Of a stretch of 64,000 nt of DNA, positions 25,129 through 35,018 are shown piece after piece (the first letter of the stretch is position 1; every line of letters begins with the position of its first letter). The stretch spans positions 3,141,501 to 3,205,500 of the forward strand of contig NZ_CP114035.2 in assembly GCF_026898135.2 (NCBI RefSeq), read 5' to 3'. Origin of the DNA: Pseudomonas fortuita (GTDB lineage: Bacteria; Pseudomonadota; Gammaproteobacteria; Pseudomonadales; Pseudomonadaceae). The notes beneath the pieces were generated by a model. The model did not search any database. It saw only the letters and a list, made by a program, of their open reading frames with translations, and was not told where the DNA came from. A program made the position numbers and the translations under genes.

Positions 25129-26341
25129 ACACACCCTCGCCGATGCCCTGATCATCGACGCCGTGCGCACCCCCATAGGGCGCTATGCCGGGGCTTTGAG
25201 CGGCGTACGTGCCGATGACCTCGCCGCCATTCCGCTGAAGGCCTTGATCCAGCGCCACCCCGAGCTGGACTGGAAAGCGGTCGACGACGTGATCTTCGGC
25301 TGTGCCAACCAGGCCGGCGAAGACAATCGCAACGTGGCCCACATGGCCACCCTGTTGGCCGGGCTGCCCCCCGAAATACCGGGGACCACGATCAACCGCC
25401 TGTGCGGCTCCGGCCTGGACGCCATCGGCAATGCTGCCCGCGCCCTGCGTTGCGGCGAAGCCGGGCTGATGCTGGCTGGCGGCGTTGAGTCGATGTCGCG
25501 CGCGCCCTTCGTCATGGGCAAGTCGGAGCAGGCCTTCGGCCGCGCAGCCGAGTTGTTCGACACCACCATCGGTTGGCGCTTCGTCAATCCGCTGATGAAG
25601 GCTGCCTACGGCACCGATTCGATGCCGGAAACCGCTGAAAACGTCGCTGAACAGTTTGCTATCTCCCGCGCCGACCAAGATGGCTTCGCGCTGCGCAGCC
25701 AGCACAAGGCGGCCGCTGCTCAGGCCCGCGGCCGCCTTGCGCAAGAAATCGTGCCGGTCGAAATCCCCCAGCGCAAAGGCCCGGCCAAAGTGGTCGAGCA
25801 CGATGAGCATCCGCGCGGCGACACCACGCTGGAACAACTCGCCCGTCTCGGCACCCCGTTCCGTGAAGGGGGTAGCGTCACCGCCGGCAATGCCTCCGGT
25901 GTCAACGACGGCGCTTGCGCCCTGTTGCTGGCCAGCAGCACCGCTGCCCGCCGCCATGGCCTGAAGCCCCGCGGCCGTATCGTCGGCATGGCCGTGGCCG
26001 GGGTTGAGCCACGGCTGATGGGCATCGGCCCGGTGCCGGCAACCCGAAAGGTACTTGAGCTCACGGGATTGTCACTGGCCGACCTGGACGTCATCGAGCT
26101 TAACGAAGCCTTCGCCGCCCAAGGCTTGGCGGTGCTACGCGAGCTAGGCCTGGCCGACGACGACCCCCGGGTCAACCGCAACGGCGGAGCCATTGCGCTG
26201 GGCCATCCGCTCGGCATGAGCGGTGCACGCCTGGTAACCACCGCGCTGCACGAACTGGAGGAAACTGCCGGCCGCTATGCCCTGTGCACCATGTGCATTG
26301 GCGTTGGCCAGGGCATCGCCATGGTCATAGAACGCCTCTGA
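25121..26341 (+). CDS. paaJ: 3-oxoadipyl-CoA / 3-oxo-5,6-dehydrosuberyl-CoA thiolase
   Basis: 406 residues from ATG 25121. All thiolase signatures are present: nucleophilic Cys in [11 protein letters not shown] (about 91-101), [16 protein letters not shown] with the catalytic His, and [10 protein letters not shown] with the second Cys near the end. It catalyses both thiolytic steps of the route. A longer frame back to 24848 is only a shadow of paaI. Confidence 0.94.
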   Translation: MTEHTLADALIIDAVRTPIGRYAGALSGVRADDLAAIPLKALIQRHPELDWKAVDDVIFGCANQAGEDNRNVAHMATLLAGLPPEIPGTTINRLCGSGLDAIGNAARALRCGEAGLMLAGGVESMSRAPFVMGKSEQAFGRAAELFDTTIGWRFVNPLMKAAYGTDSMPETAENVAEQFAISRADQDGFALRSQHKAAAAQARGRLAQEIVPVEIPQRKGPAKVVEHDEHPRGDTTLEQLARLGTPFREGGSVTAGNASGVNDGACALLLASSTAARRHGLKPRGRIVGMAVAGVEPRLMGIGPVPATRKVLELTGLSLADLDVIELNEAFAAQGLAVLRELGLADDDPRVNRNGGAIALGHPLGMSGARLVTTALHELEETAGRYALCTMCIGVGQGIAMVIERL

Positions 26342-26462
26342 GCGGGTCACGCCTTCAGCCTGTTACCGAACCGAACGCAGCCGTATATGCTGCGCTCATG
26401 ACACTCACCGCGCGGCCCGTAACCGGCCCCGCACGGCGTACAAGAACAATTCGAGTGAAGCC

Positions 26463-27782
26463 ATGAACATGTACCATGATGCCGACCGTGCCTTGTTGGA
26501 CCCGATGGAAACCGCCAGCGTCGATTCCCTGCGCCAGCACCAGCTGGAGCGCCTGCGCTGGAGCCTGAAGCACGCCTACGACAATGTACCGTTGTACCGC
26601 CAGCGCTTTGCCGAATGCGGCACCCACCCCGATGACCTCAAGTGCCTGGCAGACCTGGCGAAGTTCCCCTTCACCGGCAAGAACGATCTGCGCGACAACT
26701 ACCCCTACGGCATGTTTGCCGTACCCCAGGAGGAAGTGGTACGCCTGCATGCTTCCAGCGGTACCACCGGCAAGCCTACGGTGGTCGGTTATACGCAGAA
26801 CGACATTCATACCTGGGCCAATGTGGTCGCCCGCTCGATCCGCGCTGCGGGTGGGCGCAAAGGCGACAAGGTGCATGTTTCCTACGGCTACGGCCTGTTC
26901 ACCGGCGGGCTGGGTGCGCATTACGGCGCCGAGCGCCTGGGCTGTACGGTAATCCCGATGTCGGGTGGTCAGACCGAGAAGCAGGTGCAGCTGATCCGCG
27001 ACTTCCAGCCCGACATCATCATGGTGACGCCGTCCTATATGCTCAACCTGGCCGACGAGATCGAGCGCCAGGGCATCGACCCCCATGACCTCAAGCTGCG
27101 CCTGGGTATTTTCGGTGCCGAGCCGTGGACAGACGAGCTGCGCCGTTCGATCGAGCAGCGTTTGGGCATCAATGCCCTCGACATCTATGGCCTGTCGGAA
27201 ATCATGGGGCCCGGGGTGGCGATGGAATGTATCGAGACCAAAGACGGCCCGACCATCTGGGAAGACCACTTCTATCCCGAGATCATCGACCCGGTCACCG
27301 GTGAGGTGTTGCCGGACGGCCAACTGGGCGAACTGGTGTTCACCTCGCTAAGCAAAGAGGCGCTGCCGATGATCCGTTACCGCACCCGCGACCTTACCCG
27401 CCTTTTGCCCGGCACAGCCAGGCCCATGCGGCGGATAGGCAAGATCACCGGGCGCAGCGACGACATGCTGATCATTCGCGGCGTCAACGTGTTCCCGACC
27501 CAGATCGAAGAACAGGTATTGAAAATAAAACAGCTTTCCGAGCTGTATGAGATTCACCTGTATCGCAATGGCAACCTGGACAGTGTCGAAGTGCATGTTG
27601 AATTGCGTGCGGAGTGCCAGCACCTCGATGAAGGCCAGCGCAAGCGGGTGACCGGGGAGTTGAGCAAACAGATCAAGACCTACATCGGCATCAGCACCCA
27701 GGTGCACCTGCAGCCTTGCGGCACGCTCAAACGCTCCGAGGGCAAGGCTTGCCACGTGTATGACAAACGGTTGGCCAGCTGA
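26463..27782 (+). CDS. paaK: phenylacetate-CoA ligase
   Basis: 439 residues, normal length. The adenylate-forming P-loop SSGTTGKPTV is near 97-106, and YGLSEIMGPGVAMEC and the MIRYRTRD and GRSDDMLIIRGVNVFPTQIE regions follow. It activates phenylacetate with ATP and CoA and so commits it to the pathway. A 121-base gap after paaJ may hold a minor promoter. A strong terminator follows. Confidence 0.95.
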   Translation: MNMYHDADRALLDPMETASVDSLRQHQLERLRWSLKHAYDNVPLYRQRFAECGTHPDDLKCLADLAKFPFTGKNDLRDNYPYGMFAVPQEEVVRLHASSGTTGKPTVVGYTQNDIHTWANVVARSIRAAGGRKGDKVHVSYGYGLFTGGLGAHYGAERLGCTVIPMSGGQTEKQVQLIRDFQPDIIMVTPSYMLNLADEIERQGIDPHDLKLRLGIFGAEPWTDELRRSIEQRLGINALDIYGLSEIMGPGVAMECIETKDGPTIWEDHFYPEIIDPVTGEVLPDGQLGELVFTSLSKEALPMIRYRTRDLTRLLPGTARPMRRIGKITGRSDDMLIIRGVNVFPTQIEEQVLKIKQLSELYEIHLYRNGNLDSVEVHVELRAECQHLDEGQRKRVTGELSKQIKTYIGISTQVHLQPCGTLKRSEGKACHVYDKRLAS

Positions 27783-27803
27783 GTCATTCATCTGCCTGTG
27801 CAG

Positions 27804-27830
27804 CCCCGGCACTGTCCGGGGTTTTTTTTT
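27804..27830 (+). terminator. rho-independent terminator after paaK
   Basis: CCCCGG (27804-27809) and CCGGGG (27816-27821) form a stem with a six-base loop, followed by nine T residues. It separates paaFGHIJK from paaABCDE. Confidence 0.93.
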
Positions 27831-27865
27831 GCGTGTTATTCGCGCTCACAGGTACCGCGCGCCCC

Positions 27866-27888
27866 TGTGGGAGCGGGTTTACCCGCGA
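27866..27888. repeat. REP element
   Basis: TGTGGGAGCGGGTTTACCCGCGA, a single pseudomonad-type repetitive extragenic palindrome between the paaK terminator and the paaA promoter. Confidence 0.8.
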
Positions 27889-27898
27889 TGGGACCCCA

Positions 27899-27966
27899 AA
27901 GCGATACACAAATCTTATTTGATACATATAAAACTGTTTGACGTTATGTTTTGTATCGCTTACAAA
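27899..27966 (+). promoter_or_regulatory. paaA: paaA promoter with paired PaaX-like sites
   Basis: A 10-bp inverted pair, AAGCGATACA (27899-27908) and TGTATCGCTT (27952-27961), brackets the promoter. TTGACG (27938-27943), 17 bases, TACAAA (27961-27966) is a usable sigma-70 match, and the right-hand site covers its spacer. The octamer TGTATCRC recurs at the paaF control region, so PaaX is the likely binder. Not proven. Confidence 0.6.
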
Positions 27967-27996
27967 TGACTCATGCCTTAGCAGGAGTCGCCGCAC

Positions 27997-28986
27997 ATGT
28001 ACGCACAGCTAGTGGAAACCGGAGTCAAGCGCGTCAAATCGCTGGAAGAAATGTCCGCCGCGGAACGCAACTTCCAGGAAAAGATCGACGCCGAAATCAA
28101 GATCGAAGCCAAGAACTGGATGCCAGAGGCCTACCGCCAGACCCTGATCCGGCAGATCTCCCAACATGCCCATTCGGAAATCGTCGGCATGTTGCCCGAA
28201 GGCAACTGGGTCACCCGCGCGCCTAGCCTCAAGCGCAAGCTGCAACTGATGGCCAAGATCCAGGACGAAGCCGGCCACGGCCTGTACCTGTACAGCGCCA
28301 TGGAGACCCTGGGCGCCGACCGCGACGAAGAAATCGCCAAGCTGCACAGCGGCAAGGCCAAGTACTCGAGCATCTTCAACTACCCCACCCTCAGCTGGGC
28401 CGACATGGGCGCAGTGGGCTGGCTGGTCGATGGCGCTGCAATCGTCAACCAGGTGGTACTGCAGCGCACCTCCTATGGCCCCTACTCCCGCGCGATGATC
28501 CGTATCTGCAAGGAAGAGAGCTTCCATCAGCGCCAGGGCTACGAAATGCTCCTGACCATGATGCGTCACGGCACCCAGGCACAGCGCGACATGGTCCAGG
28601 ACGCAATCAATCGCCTGTGGTGGCCATCGCTGATGATGTTCGGCCCCAGCGACGAACATTCTCCAAACAGCGCTCAGTCCATGGCCTGGAAGATCAAGCG
28701 CCAGACCAACGATGAACTGCGCCAGCGTTTCATTGACCAGACCGTGCCGCAGCTCGAACTGCTCGGCTGCACGGCCCCCGACCCTGAACTGAAGTGGAAC
28801 GCCGAGCGCGGTCACTACGACTTCGGCGAAATTCAGTGGGACGAATTTTACGAAGTGATCAAGGGCAACGGCCCGTGCAACCAGGAACGTGTCGCCACCC
28901 GCCGCCAGGCCATCGAGGGCGGCGCCTGGGTTCGCGAGGCCGCCGTGGCCTACGCGCGCAAGCAACAGAACAAGAACGCCGCCTGA
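27997..28986 (+). CDS. paaA: phenylacetyl-CoA 1,2-epoxidase, catalytic subunit PaaA
   Basis: 329 residues. A ferritin-like helical protein with diiron-ligand segments [13 protein letters not shown] (about 87-99) and [15 protein letters not shown] (about 170-184). PaaA with PaaC, PaaB and PaaE adds one oxygen of O2 to the CoA-activated ring in the cytoplasm. AGGAG precedes the ATG. It begins the paaABCDE operon. Confidence 0.95.
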   Translation: MYAQLVETGVKRVKSLEEMSAAERNFQEKIDAEIKIEAKNWMPEAYRQTLIRQISQHAHSEIVGMLPEGNWVTRAPSLKRKLQLMAKIQDEAGHGLYLYSAMETLGADRDEEIAKLHSGKAKYSSIFNYPTLSWADMGAVGWLVDGAAIVNQVVLQRTSYGPYSRAMIRICKEESFHQRQGYEMLLTMMRHGTQAQRDMVQDAINRLWWPSLMMFGPSDEHSPNSAQSMAWKIKRQTNDELRQRFIDQTVPQLELLGCTAPDPELKWNAERGHYDFGEIQWDEFYEVIKGNGPCNQERVATRRQAIEGGAWVREAAVAYARKQQNKNAA

Positions 28987-29011
28987 GCGGCGATTGATGC
29001 GGAGATCGAAA

Positions 29012-29293
29012 ATGTCTGTCTGGACCCTCTACGAAGTGTTCGTGCGCAGCAAGCACGGCCTTAACCACAAGCATGTCGGCAGCGTGCATGCCGCCGACGC
29101 CGCCATGGCCATCGAAAATGCCCGCGAGCTGTACACCCGACGCAGCGAGGGCGTCAGCCTGTGGGTGGTGCCTTCGGCGCTGATCACCGCCTCCTCCCCT
29201 GACGAGAAAGACCCGCTGTTCGCCCCTTCGGACGACAAGGTCTACCGCCATGCCAGCTTCTACGAGCTGCCCGATGAAGTCGGACACATGTGA
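29012..29293 (+). CDS. paaB: epoxidase bridging subunit PaaB
   Basis: 93 residues from ATG 29012 (GGAG upstream). MSVWTLYEVFVRSKHGLNH and LWVVPSALI are family hallmarks. PaaB has no cofactor and links PaaAC heterodimers. The stop is overlapped by a possible GTG start of paaC; the ATG 9 bases on is preferred. Confidence 0.94.
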   Translation: MSVWTLYEVFVRSKHGLNHKHVGSVHAADAAMAIENARELYTRRSEGVSLWVVPSALITASSPDEKDPLFAPSDDKVYRHASFYELPDEVGHM

Positions 29294-29301
29294 GGTTGGC
29301 C

Positions 29302-30060
29302 ATGCACAACGAAGCCCTTATCCCCTACCTGCTGCTGCTTGGCGACAGCGCCCTGGTACAAGGCCAGCGCCTCTGTGAATGGTGTGGTCACGCCCCGGCC
29401 ATCGAAGAAGAACTGGCCCTGATGAACGTTGGCCTGGACCTGGTCGGCCAGGCGCGCAACTGGCTGGAATACGCAGCCGAGCGGCTGGACGACGGCCGCG
29501 ACGCCGATGCCCTGGCCTTCCGCCGAGACGAGCGGGCCTATCGCAACCTGCTGCTGGTCGAGCAACCCAACGGCGACTTTGCCGTGACCATGACCAAGCA
29601 ATTCCTCTACGACGCCTGGCACTTTGCCGTGTTACAGGGCCTGGCCGGCTCAAGCGATGAGCGTATCGCCGGTATCGCCGCCAAGGCACTCAAGGAAGTC
29701 ACCTACCACCTGCGCCGCTCCAGCGAGTGGGTACAGCGCCTGGGTGGCGGCACAGAAGAGAGCCGTCAGCGCATGCTTGCCGCCATTCCTGCACTGTGGC
29801 GCTTTACCGTCGAACTGACGGCCGCCAGCGATAACGAGGTGCAGTTGGCCCAGGCAGGTATCGCTGCCGACCCCGACACCGCTGGTGCTGCCTGGCTGAA
29901 ACAGGTGAGCGAGACCTTCGCGTCGGTCGAGCTGCCGCTGCCCAAGGCTGCCAGTCACTTCTACCTGGACAGCCGCAAAGGCCTGCACACCGAGCACCTG
30001 GGCCTGCTACTGGCCGAAATGCAGTTCCTGCCAAGGGCTTACCCCGATGCAACCTGGTGA
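29302..30060 (+). CDS. paaC: epoxidase structural subunit PaaC
   Basis: 252 residues from ATG 29302 (GAGG upstream). It is a ferritin-like protein related to PaaA that has lost a complete diiron site; it forms the stable PaaAC core. It overlaps paaD by 14 bases. Confidence 0.93.
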   Translation: MHNEALIPYLLLLGDSALVQGQRLCEWCGHAPAIEEELALMNVGLDLVGQARNWLEYAAERLDDGRDADALAFRRDERAYRNLLLVEQPNGDFAVTMTKQFLYDAWHFAVLQGLAGSSDERIAGIAAKALKEVTYHLRRSSEWVQRLGGGTEESRQRMLAAIPALWRFTVELTAASDNEVQLAQAGIAADPDTAGAAWLKQVSETFASVELPLPKAASHFYLDSRKGLHTEHLGLLLAEMQFLPRAYPDATW

Positions 30061-30580
30061 GCTGATTGCCGGCGACCGTGGCGCGCGGGCGCCACGCGGC
30101 GAGGACCTGGCCCGGGCCTGGGAGGTGCTGGGCCAGGTCATGGACCCGGAAGTGCCCGTGGTGAGTGTGGTCGACCTGGGCATCGTTCGCGACCTCGACT
30201 GGCGCGCCGGCCACCTGCACCTGGTGGTGACACCGACCTACTCCGGCTGCCCGGCGACCGAGGTGATCGAAGGCGATATCCGCCAGGCGCTGGAGCAGGC
30301 GGGTTTCCCCGCGCCGGACCTTGAGCGTCGGCTGACCCCGGCCTGGAGCACCGACTGGATCAGCGAGCTGGGCCGCGAGCGCCTGCGCACCTACGGCATC
30401 GCCCCGCCGCAGGGCAGCGCCAGCAAGCGCAGCCTGCTCGGTGAAGCCCCCCAGGTGTGCTGCCCGCAGTGCGGCAGTAACCGCACCGAAATGCTCAGCC
30501 AGTTCGGCTCTACCGCCTGCAAGGCGCTGTACCGCTGCCGCGAGTGCCTGGAGCCGTTCGATTACTTCAAATGCATTTGA
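30047..30580 (+). CDS. paaD: PaaD, iron-sulfur maturation protein of the epoxidase
   Basis: 177 residues. The N-terminal MIP18/DUF59 domain (VMDPEVPVVSVVDLGIVRDL, SGCPATEVI) is followed by a Cys-rich tail with CCPQCG and CRECLEPFDYFKC, which looks metal-binding. PaaD is required for an active epoxidase and probably helps load the cluster of PaaE. Confidence 0.93.
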   Translation: MQPGELIAGDRGARAPRGEDLARAWEVLGQVMDPEVPVVSVVDLGIVRDLDWRAGHLHLVVTPTYSGCPATEVIEGDIRQALEQAGFPAPDLERRLTPAWSTDWISELGRERLRTYGIAPPQGSASKRSLLGEAPQVCCPQCGSNRTEMLSQFGSTACKALYRCRECLEPFDYFKCI

Positions 30581-30595
30581 GCCGTGGAGAACGCC

Positions 30596-31672
30596 ATGAG
30601 CCAGTTTCACAGCCTGACCATCAAGCAAGTGCGCAACGAAACCCGTGATGCGGTTTCGATTGCCTTCGACGTGCCCGAGCGCCTGCAGGCACAGTTCCGT
30701 TTCACCCAGGGCCAGTACCTGGTCATGCGTACTCAACTGGACAACGAAGAGGTCCGCCGCTCTTACTCTATTTGCAGCGCCGTGCAGGACGGCGAGCTGC
30801 GCGTGGCTGTCAAGCGCGTGCCAGGCGGGCGTTTCTCGGCGTTTGCCAATGAAGTGCTCAAGGCCGGCCAGCAACTGGACGTGATGCCGCCATCGGGCAG
30901 CTTCTTCGTGCCGCTGGACCCTGCCCGTCAGGGCAATTACCTGGCCGTCGCGGCCGGCAGTGGCATTACTCCGATCCTGTCGATCATCGGCACCACCCTC
31001 GACAGTGAGCCGCACAGCCGCTTCACCTTGCTGTACGGCAACCGTTCCAGCTCTGGCGCGCTGTTCCGCGACAAGCTCGAAGACCTGAAAAATCGGTACC
31101 TCGACCGCCTGAACCTGATTTTTGTGTTCAGCCGCGAGCAACAGGATGTTGACCTGTACAACGGCCGCATTGACGCCGACAAGTGCGGCCAACTGTTCTC
31201 CCGCTGGCTGGACGTTCCAGGCCTGGACGCGGCTTTCATCTGCGGGCCTCAGGCAATGACCGAAACCGTACGTGACAGCCTGCAGGCCAATGGCCTGGAC
31301 AAAGAGCGCATTCATTTCGAGCTGTTCGCCGCCGCCGGTAACGAGACCCGTCGCGAGGCCCGTGAAGCAGCGCGCCAGGTGGATTCGGCGCTCAGCCACA
31401 TCACCGTGATCAGCGACGGCCGCGCCCTTACCTTCGACTTGCCACGCAACACCCAGAACGTGCTGGACGCCGGCAATGCCATCGGCGCCGAGCTGCCCTA
31501 CTCGTGCAAGGCCGGTGTGTGCTCGACCTGCAAATGCCGGGTGGTCGAGGGGGAAGTGGAAATGGACAGCAACCATGCCCTGGAAGACTACGAAGTGGCA
31601 GCCGGGTACGTGCTGTCGTGCCAGACCTACCCGGTGAGCGACAAGGTGGTGCTCGACTTCGACCAGCTTTAA
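30596..31672 (+). CDS. paaE: epoxidase reductase subunit PaaE
   Basis: 358 residues from ATG 30596 (TGGAG upstream). A ferredoxin-NADP reductase part (RRSYSICSA for FAD, GSGITPILSI for NADPH) is joined to a plant-type [2Fe-2S] domain with CKAGVCSTCKC and a later Cys in YVLSCQTYP. It passes NADPH electrons to PaaA. Confidence 0.95.
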   Translation: MSQFHSLTIKQVRNETRDAVSIAFDVPERLQAQFRFTQGQYLVMRTQLDNEEVRRSYSICSAVQDGELRVAVKRVPGGRFSAFANEVLKAGQQLDVMPPSGSFFVPLDPARQGNYLAVAAGSGITPILSIIGTTLDSEPHSRFTLLYGNRSSSGALFRDKLEDLKNRYLDRLNLIFVFSREQQDVDLYNGRIDADKCGQLFSRWLDVPGLDAAFICGPQAMTETVRDSLQANGLDKERIHFELFAAAGNETRREAREAARQVDSALSHITVISDGRALTFDLPRNTQNVLDAGNAIGAELPYSCKAGVCSTCKCRVVEGEVEMDSNHALEDYEVAAGYVLSCQTYPVSDKVVLDFDQL

Positions 31673-31687
31673 GACCGCGCCGCCTGC

Positions 31688-31770
31688 TTCGCGGGCGCGC
31701 CCGCTCCCACAAGCACCGCACAAGGGCTGAGGGTAACACCCTCCCTGTGGGAGCGGGCATGCCCGCGAAG
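31688..31770. repeat. inverted REP pair (BIME)
   Basis: Two REP units in opposite orientation, 31688-31711 (TTCGCGGGCGCGCCCGCTCCCACA) read leftward and 31745-31770 read rightward, with about 33 bases between. They lie between paaE and the DUF485/paaL pair and may end or stabilise the paaABCDE transcript. Confidence 0.85.
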
Positions 31771-31842
31771 AGGCCCTTTTGCAATACCGCAACACCCGCG
31801 TGACCTCAACAAAACAATTACAAAACCAAGAGATCGCTTGCC

Positions 31843-32151
31843 ATGACACCCGAACGCATAGAAAGCATCGCCAACCACCCCGACTTCCAGCACCTGGTGC
31901 AGCGCAAACGCCGCCTCAACGGCAGCCTGACCTTGGCCATGCTGGTGATCTACTACGGCTTCGTCCTGCTGGTGGCGTTTTCGCCCAGCACCCTTGGCCA
32001 GTCGCTCAGCGGCGGTGTGACCACCGTCGGCATGCTGGTGGGTGTGCTGATGGTGCTGCTGTCCTTTGCCCTGACCGGCATCTATGTGCACCGCGCCAAC
32101 AATGTGCTCGACCCGCTCAATGAAAAGGTCAAGCAGGAGTGCGCACAATGA
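31843..32151 (+). CDS. DUF485 inner-membrane protein
   Basis: 102 residues with two membrane helices (about 29-49 and 60-82) and the DUF485 N-terminus ([16 protein letters not shown]). These small proteins are regularly encoded just upstream of acetate-type sodium:solute symporters, as here, where the stop overlaps the next start by four bases. It is probably an accessory to the permease. Confidence 0.88.
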   Translation: MTPERIESIANHPDFQHLVQRKRRLNGSLTLAMLVIYYGFVLLVAFSPSTLGQSLSGGVTTVGMLVGVLMVLLSFALTGIYVHRANNVLDPLNEKVKQECAQ

Positions 32152-33710
32152 ACTGGACAGCCATTTCGATGTTCATGGTGTTCGTCTGCTTCACCTTGCT
32201 GATCACCCGCTGGGCGGCTTTGCGCACCCGCTCGGCCAGCGACTTCTATACCGCCGGCGGGGGCCTGACCGGCATGCAGAACGGCCTGGCGATCGCAGGC
32301 GACATGATCAGCGCCGCCTCCTTCCTGGGCATCTCCGCGATGATGTTCCTGAACGGCTATGACGGCCTGTTGTACGCCCTGGGCGTGCTGGCCGGCTGGC
32401 CGATCATTCTGTTCCTGATCGCCGAACGGCTGCGCAACCTGGGCAAGTACACCTTTGCCGACGTGGTCAGCTACCGCCTGGCACAAACCCCGGTACGCCT
32501 GACCTCGGCGTTCGGCACCCTGGTCGTGGCACTGATGTACCTGGTGGCACAGATGGTCGGTGCCGGCAAGCTGATCGAGCTGCTGTTCGGCATCAGCTAC
32601 CTGTATGCGGTGATGCTGGTCGGTGTGCTGATGGTCGCTTATGTAACGTTCGGCGGCATGCTCGCTACCACCTGGGTGCAGATTATCAAGGCAGTGATGC
32701 TGCTGTCGGGCACCAGCTTCATGGCGTTCATGGTGCTCAAGCACTTCGGCTTCAGCACCGAAGCCATGTTCGCCAGCGCGGTGGCCGTGCATGCCAAGGG
32801 CCAGGCGATCATGGCCCCGGGTGGCCTGCTGTCCAATCCGGTGGATGCCATTTCCCTGGGCTTGGGCATGATGTTCGGCACCGCCGGCCTGCCGCATATC
32901 CTGATGCGCTTCTTCACCGTCAGTGATGCCAAGGAAGCACGCAAGAGCGTGTTCTATGCCACCGGTTTCATCGGTTACTTCTACCTGCTGCTGATCGTCA
33001 TCGGCTTTGGCGCCATCGTCATGGTCGGCACCGAGCCGTCCTACCGCGACGCCACCGGTGCAATCATTGGCGGCGGCAACATGATCGCCGTGCACCTGGC
33101 CCAGGCTGTCGGTGGCAATTTGTTCCTTGGCTTCATCTCTGCTGTGGCCTTCGCCACCATCCTTGCCGTGGTCGCCGGCCTTGCGCTGTCCGGCGCATCG
33201 GCGGTATCCCACGACCTGTATGCCTGCGTGATCCGCCAAGGCAAGGCCACCGAGCAGGAGGAAATGCGCGTATCGCGTGTCGCCACCCTGCTGATCGGCC
33301 TGCTGGCGGTCATGCTCGGCCTGATGTTCGAGTCGCAGAACATCGCCTTCCTCTCCGGCCTGGTGCTGGCGGTGGCTGCCTCCGTCAACTTCCCGGTGCT
33401 GCTGCTTTCGATGTTCTGGAAAGGCCTGACCACCCGCGGCGCAGTGTGCGGCAGCATGGCCGGCCTGGCCTCGGCGGTGCTGCTGGTGGTACTGGGCCCG
33501 GCAGTGTGGGTCAACGTGCTGCATCACGATAAAGCGCTGTTCCCTTACAGCAACCCGGCCTTGTTCTCCATGAGCCTGGCGTTCCTGAGTGCCTGGGCGT
33601 TCTCGGTCACCGACAGCTCCGAACGTGCCAGTGAGGAGCGTGGCCGCTACCTGGCCCAGTTCATCCGCTCCATGACCGGTATCGGCGCCGCTGGCGCCAG
33701 CAAGCACTGA
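32148..33710 (+). CDS. paaL: phenylacetate permease (sodium:solute symporter family)
   Basis: 520 residues from ATG 32148 (CAGGAG upstream), with about 13 membrane segments. SSS-family sequence such as [32 protein letters not shown] near the start and [15 protein letters not shown] in the middle. It resembles ActP, and its place among the paa genes matches the P. putida phenylacetate permease. Phenylacetate uptake is therefore the likely role. Confidence 0.88.
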   Translation: MNWTAISMFMVFVCFTLLITRWAALRTRSASDFYTAGGGLTGMQNGLAIAGDMISAASFLGISAMMFLNGYDGLLYALGVLAGWPIILFLIAERLRNLGKYTFADVVSYRLAQTPVRLTSAFGTLVVALMYLVAQMVGAGKLIELLFGISYLYAVMLVGVLMVAYVTFGGMLATTWVQIIKAVMLLSGTSFMAFMVLKHFGFSTEAMFASAVAVHAKGQAIMAPGGLLSNPVDAISLGLGMMFGTAGLPHILMRFFTVSDAKEARKSVFYATGFIGYFYLLLIVIGFGAIVMVGTEPSYRDATGAIIGGGNMIAVHLAQAVGGNLFLGFISAVAFATILAVVAGLALSGASAVSHDLYACVIRQGKATEQEEMRVSRVATLLIGLLAVMLGLMFESQNIAFLSGLVLAVAASVNFPVLLLSMFWKGLTTRGAVCGSMAGLASAVLLVVLGPAVWVNVLHHDKALFPYSNPALFSMSLAFLSAWAFSVTDSSERASEERGRYLAQFIRSMTGIGAAGASKH

Positions 33711-33728
33711 CTTCAAGGAAGAACCACC

Positions 33729-34982
33729 ATGTCGGGTAAAACAACAACAATGAACCGCACGCACATCATGTCAGCTGCCTGGCTGGCCACGCTCGCCTTG
33801 CCATTGCCGGCGCTGGCAGACTTTATCGGCGACAGCCACGCACGCCTGGAGCTGCGCAACCATTACATCAACCGCGACTTCCGCCAAAGCAACGCACCAC
33901 AGGCCAAGGCAGAAGAATGGGGCCAGGGCTTTACCGCCAAGCTGGAGTCCGGCTTCACCGAGGGCCCGGTCGGCTTTGGCGTTGACGCCATGGGCCAGCT
34001 GGGTATCAAGCTCGACTCCAGCCGCGACCGCCGCAATACCGGGCTGCTGCCCTTCGGCCCGAACAGCCACGAACCGGTTGATGATTACAGCGAACTGGGC
34101 CTGACCGGCAAAATCCGCGTGTCCAAAAGCACCCTGCGCCTGGGCACGCTGCAACCGATCCTGCCGGTGGTGGTATACAACGACACCCGCCTGCTGGCGT
34201 CCACCTTCCAGGGCGGCCTGCTGACCAGCCAGGATCTCGATGGCCTTACCGTCAACGCCGGCCGCCTGACCAAGGCCAACCTGCGCGACTCCTCGGGCCG
34301 CGACGACATCGGCTATGGCGCTGCCAGCAGTGACCACCTGGACTTTGGCGGTGGCAGCTACGCCATCACCCCGCAAACCAGCGTCAGCTACTACTACGCC
34401 AAGCTCGAGGACATCTACCGCCAGCAGTTCGTCGGCCTGATCGACACCCGCCCCTTGAGCGAAGGCGTGAGCCTGCGCAGCGACCTGCGCTACTTCGACA
34501 GCCGCAACGACGGCGCCGAACGTGCTGGCAACATCGACAACCGCAACTTCAACGCCATGTTCACCCTCGGCGTGCGGGCACACAAGTTCACGGCGACCTG
34601 GCAACAGATGTCCGGCGACAGTGCCTTCCCGTTCGTCAACGGCGGCGACCCGTTTACCGTCAACCTGGTGACCTACAACACCTTCACCCGCGCCGGGCTG
34701 GACTCCTGGCAAGTGCGCTATGACTACGACTTTGTAGCGATGGGCATCCCCGGCCTGAGTTTCATGACGCGCTACACCGACGGCCGCCACGCCGAAACCG
34801 CCACTGTCAGCAATGGCCGCGAGCGTGAACGCGACACCGACATCACCTACGTCATCCAGAGCGGCCCATTCAAGGACGTCAGCCTGCGCTGGCGCAACGT
34901 CACCTTCCGGTCCGGCAATGGCCTGACCAACGCCGTGGACGAAAACCGCCTGATCATCGGCTACACCCTGGCGCTGTGGTAA
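33729..34982 (+). CDS. paaM: phenylacetate-selective outer-membrane porin (OprD family)
   Basis: 417 residues. A signal peptide ends near LPALA (about residue 33), followed by an OprD-type barrel (ARLELRNHYINRDFRQ, closing LIIGYTLALW). OprD-family porins pass small carboxylates. It follows the permease directly and corresponds to the PhaK/PaaM channel of P. putida. An internal ATG at 33750 is an alternative start. Confidence 0.88.
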   Translation: MSGKTTTMNRTHIMSAAWLATLALPLPALADFIGDSHARLELRNHYINRDFRQSNAPQAKAEEWGQGFTAKLESGFTEGPVGFGVDAMGQLGIKLDSSRDRRNTGLLPFGPNSHEPVDDYSELGLTGKIRVSKSTLRLGTLQPILPVVVYNDTRLLASTFQGGLLTSQDLDGLTVNAGRLTKANLRDSSGRDDIGYGAASSDHLDFGGGSYAITPQTSVSYYYAKLEDIYRQQFVGLIDTRPLSEGVSLRSDLRYFDSRNDGAERAGNIDNRNFNAMFTLGVRAHKFTATWQQMSGDSAFPFVNGGDPFTVNLVTYNTFTRAGLDSWQVRYDYDFVAMGIPGLSFMTRYTDGRHAETATVSNGRERERDTDITYVIQSGPFKDVSLRWRNVTFRSGNGLTNAVDENRLIIGYTLALW

Positions 34983-35018
34983 CAGCGCCCACTACATTCG
35001 AACAGTATGGAGAACAGC

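Noticed and set aside
29804..31849. 681-codon leftward open frame opposite paaCDE
   Set aside because: Antisense shadow of highly GC-biased coding sequence; low-complexity Ala/Gly/His-rich product, no domain, and the plus strand encodes clear paa genes.
32082..33764. 560-codon leftward open frame opposite paaL
   Set aside because: His/Gln/Ala-rich shadow of the symporter gene; no recognisable domain.
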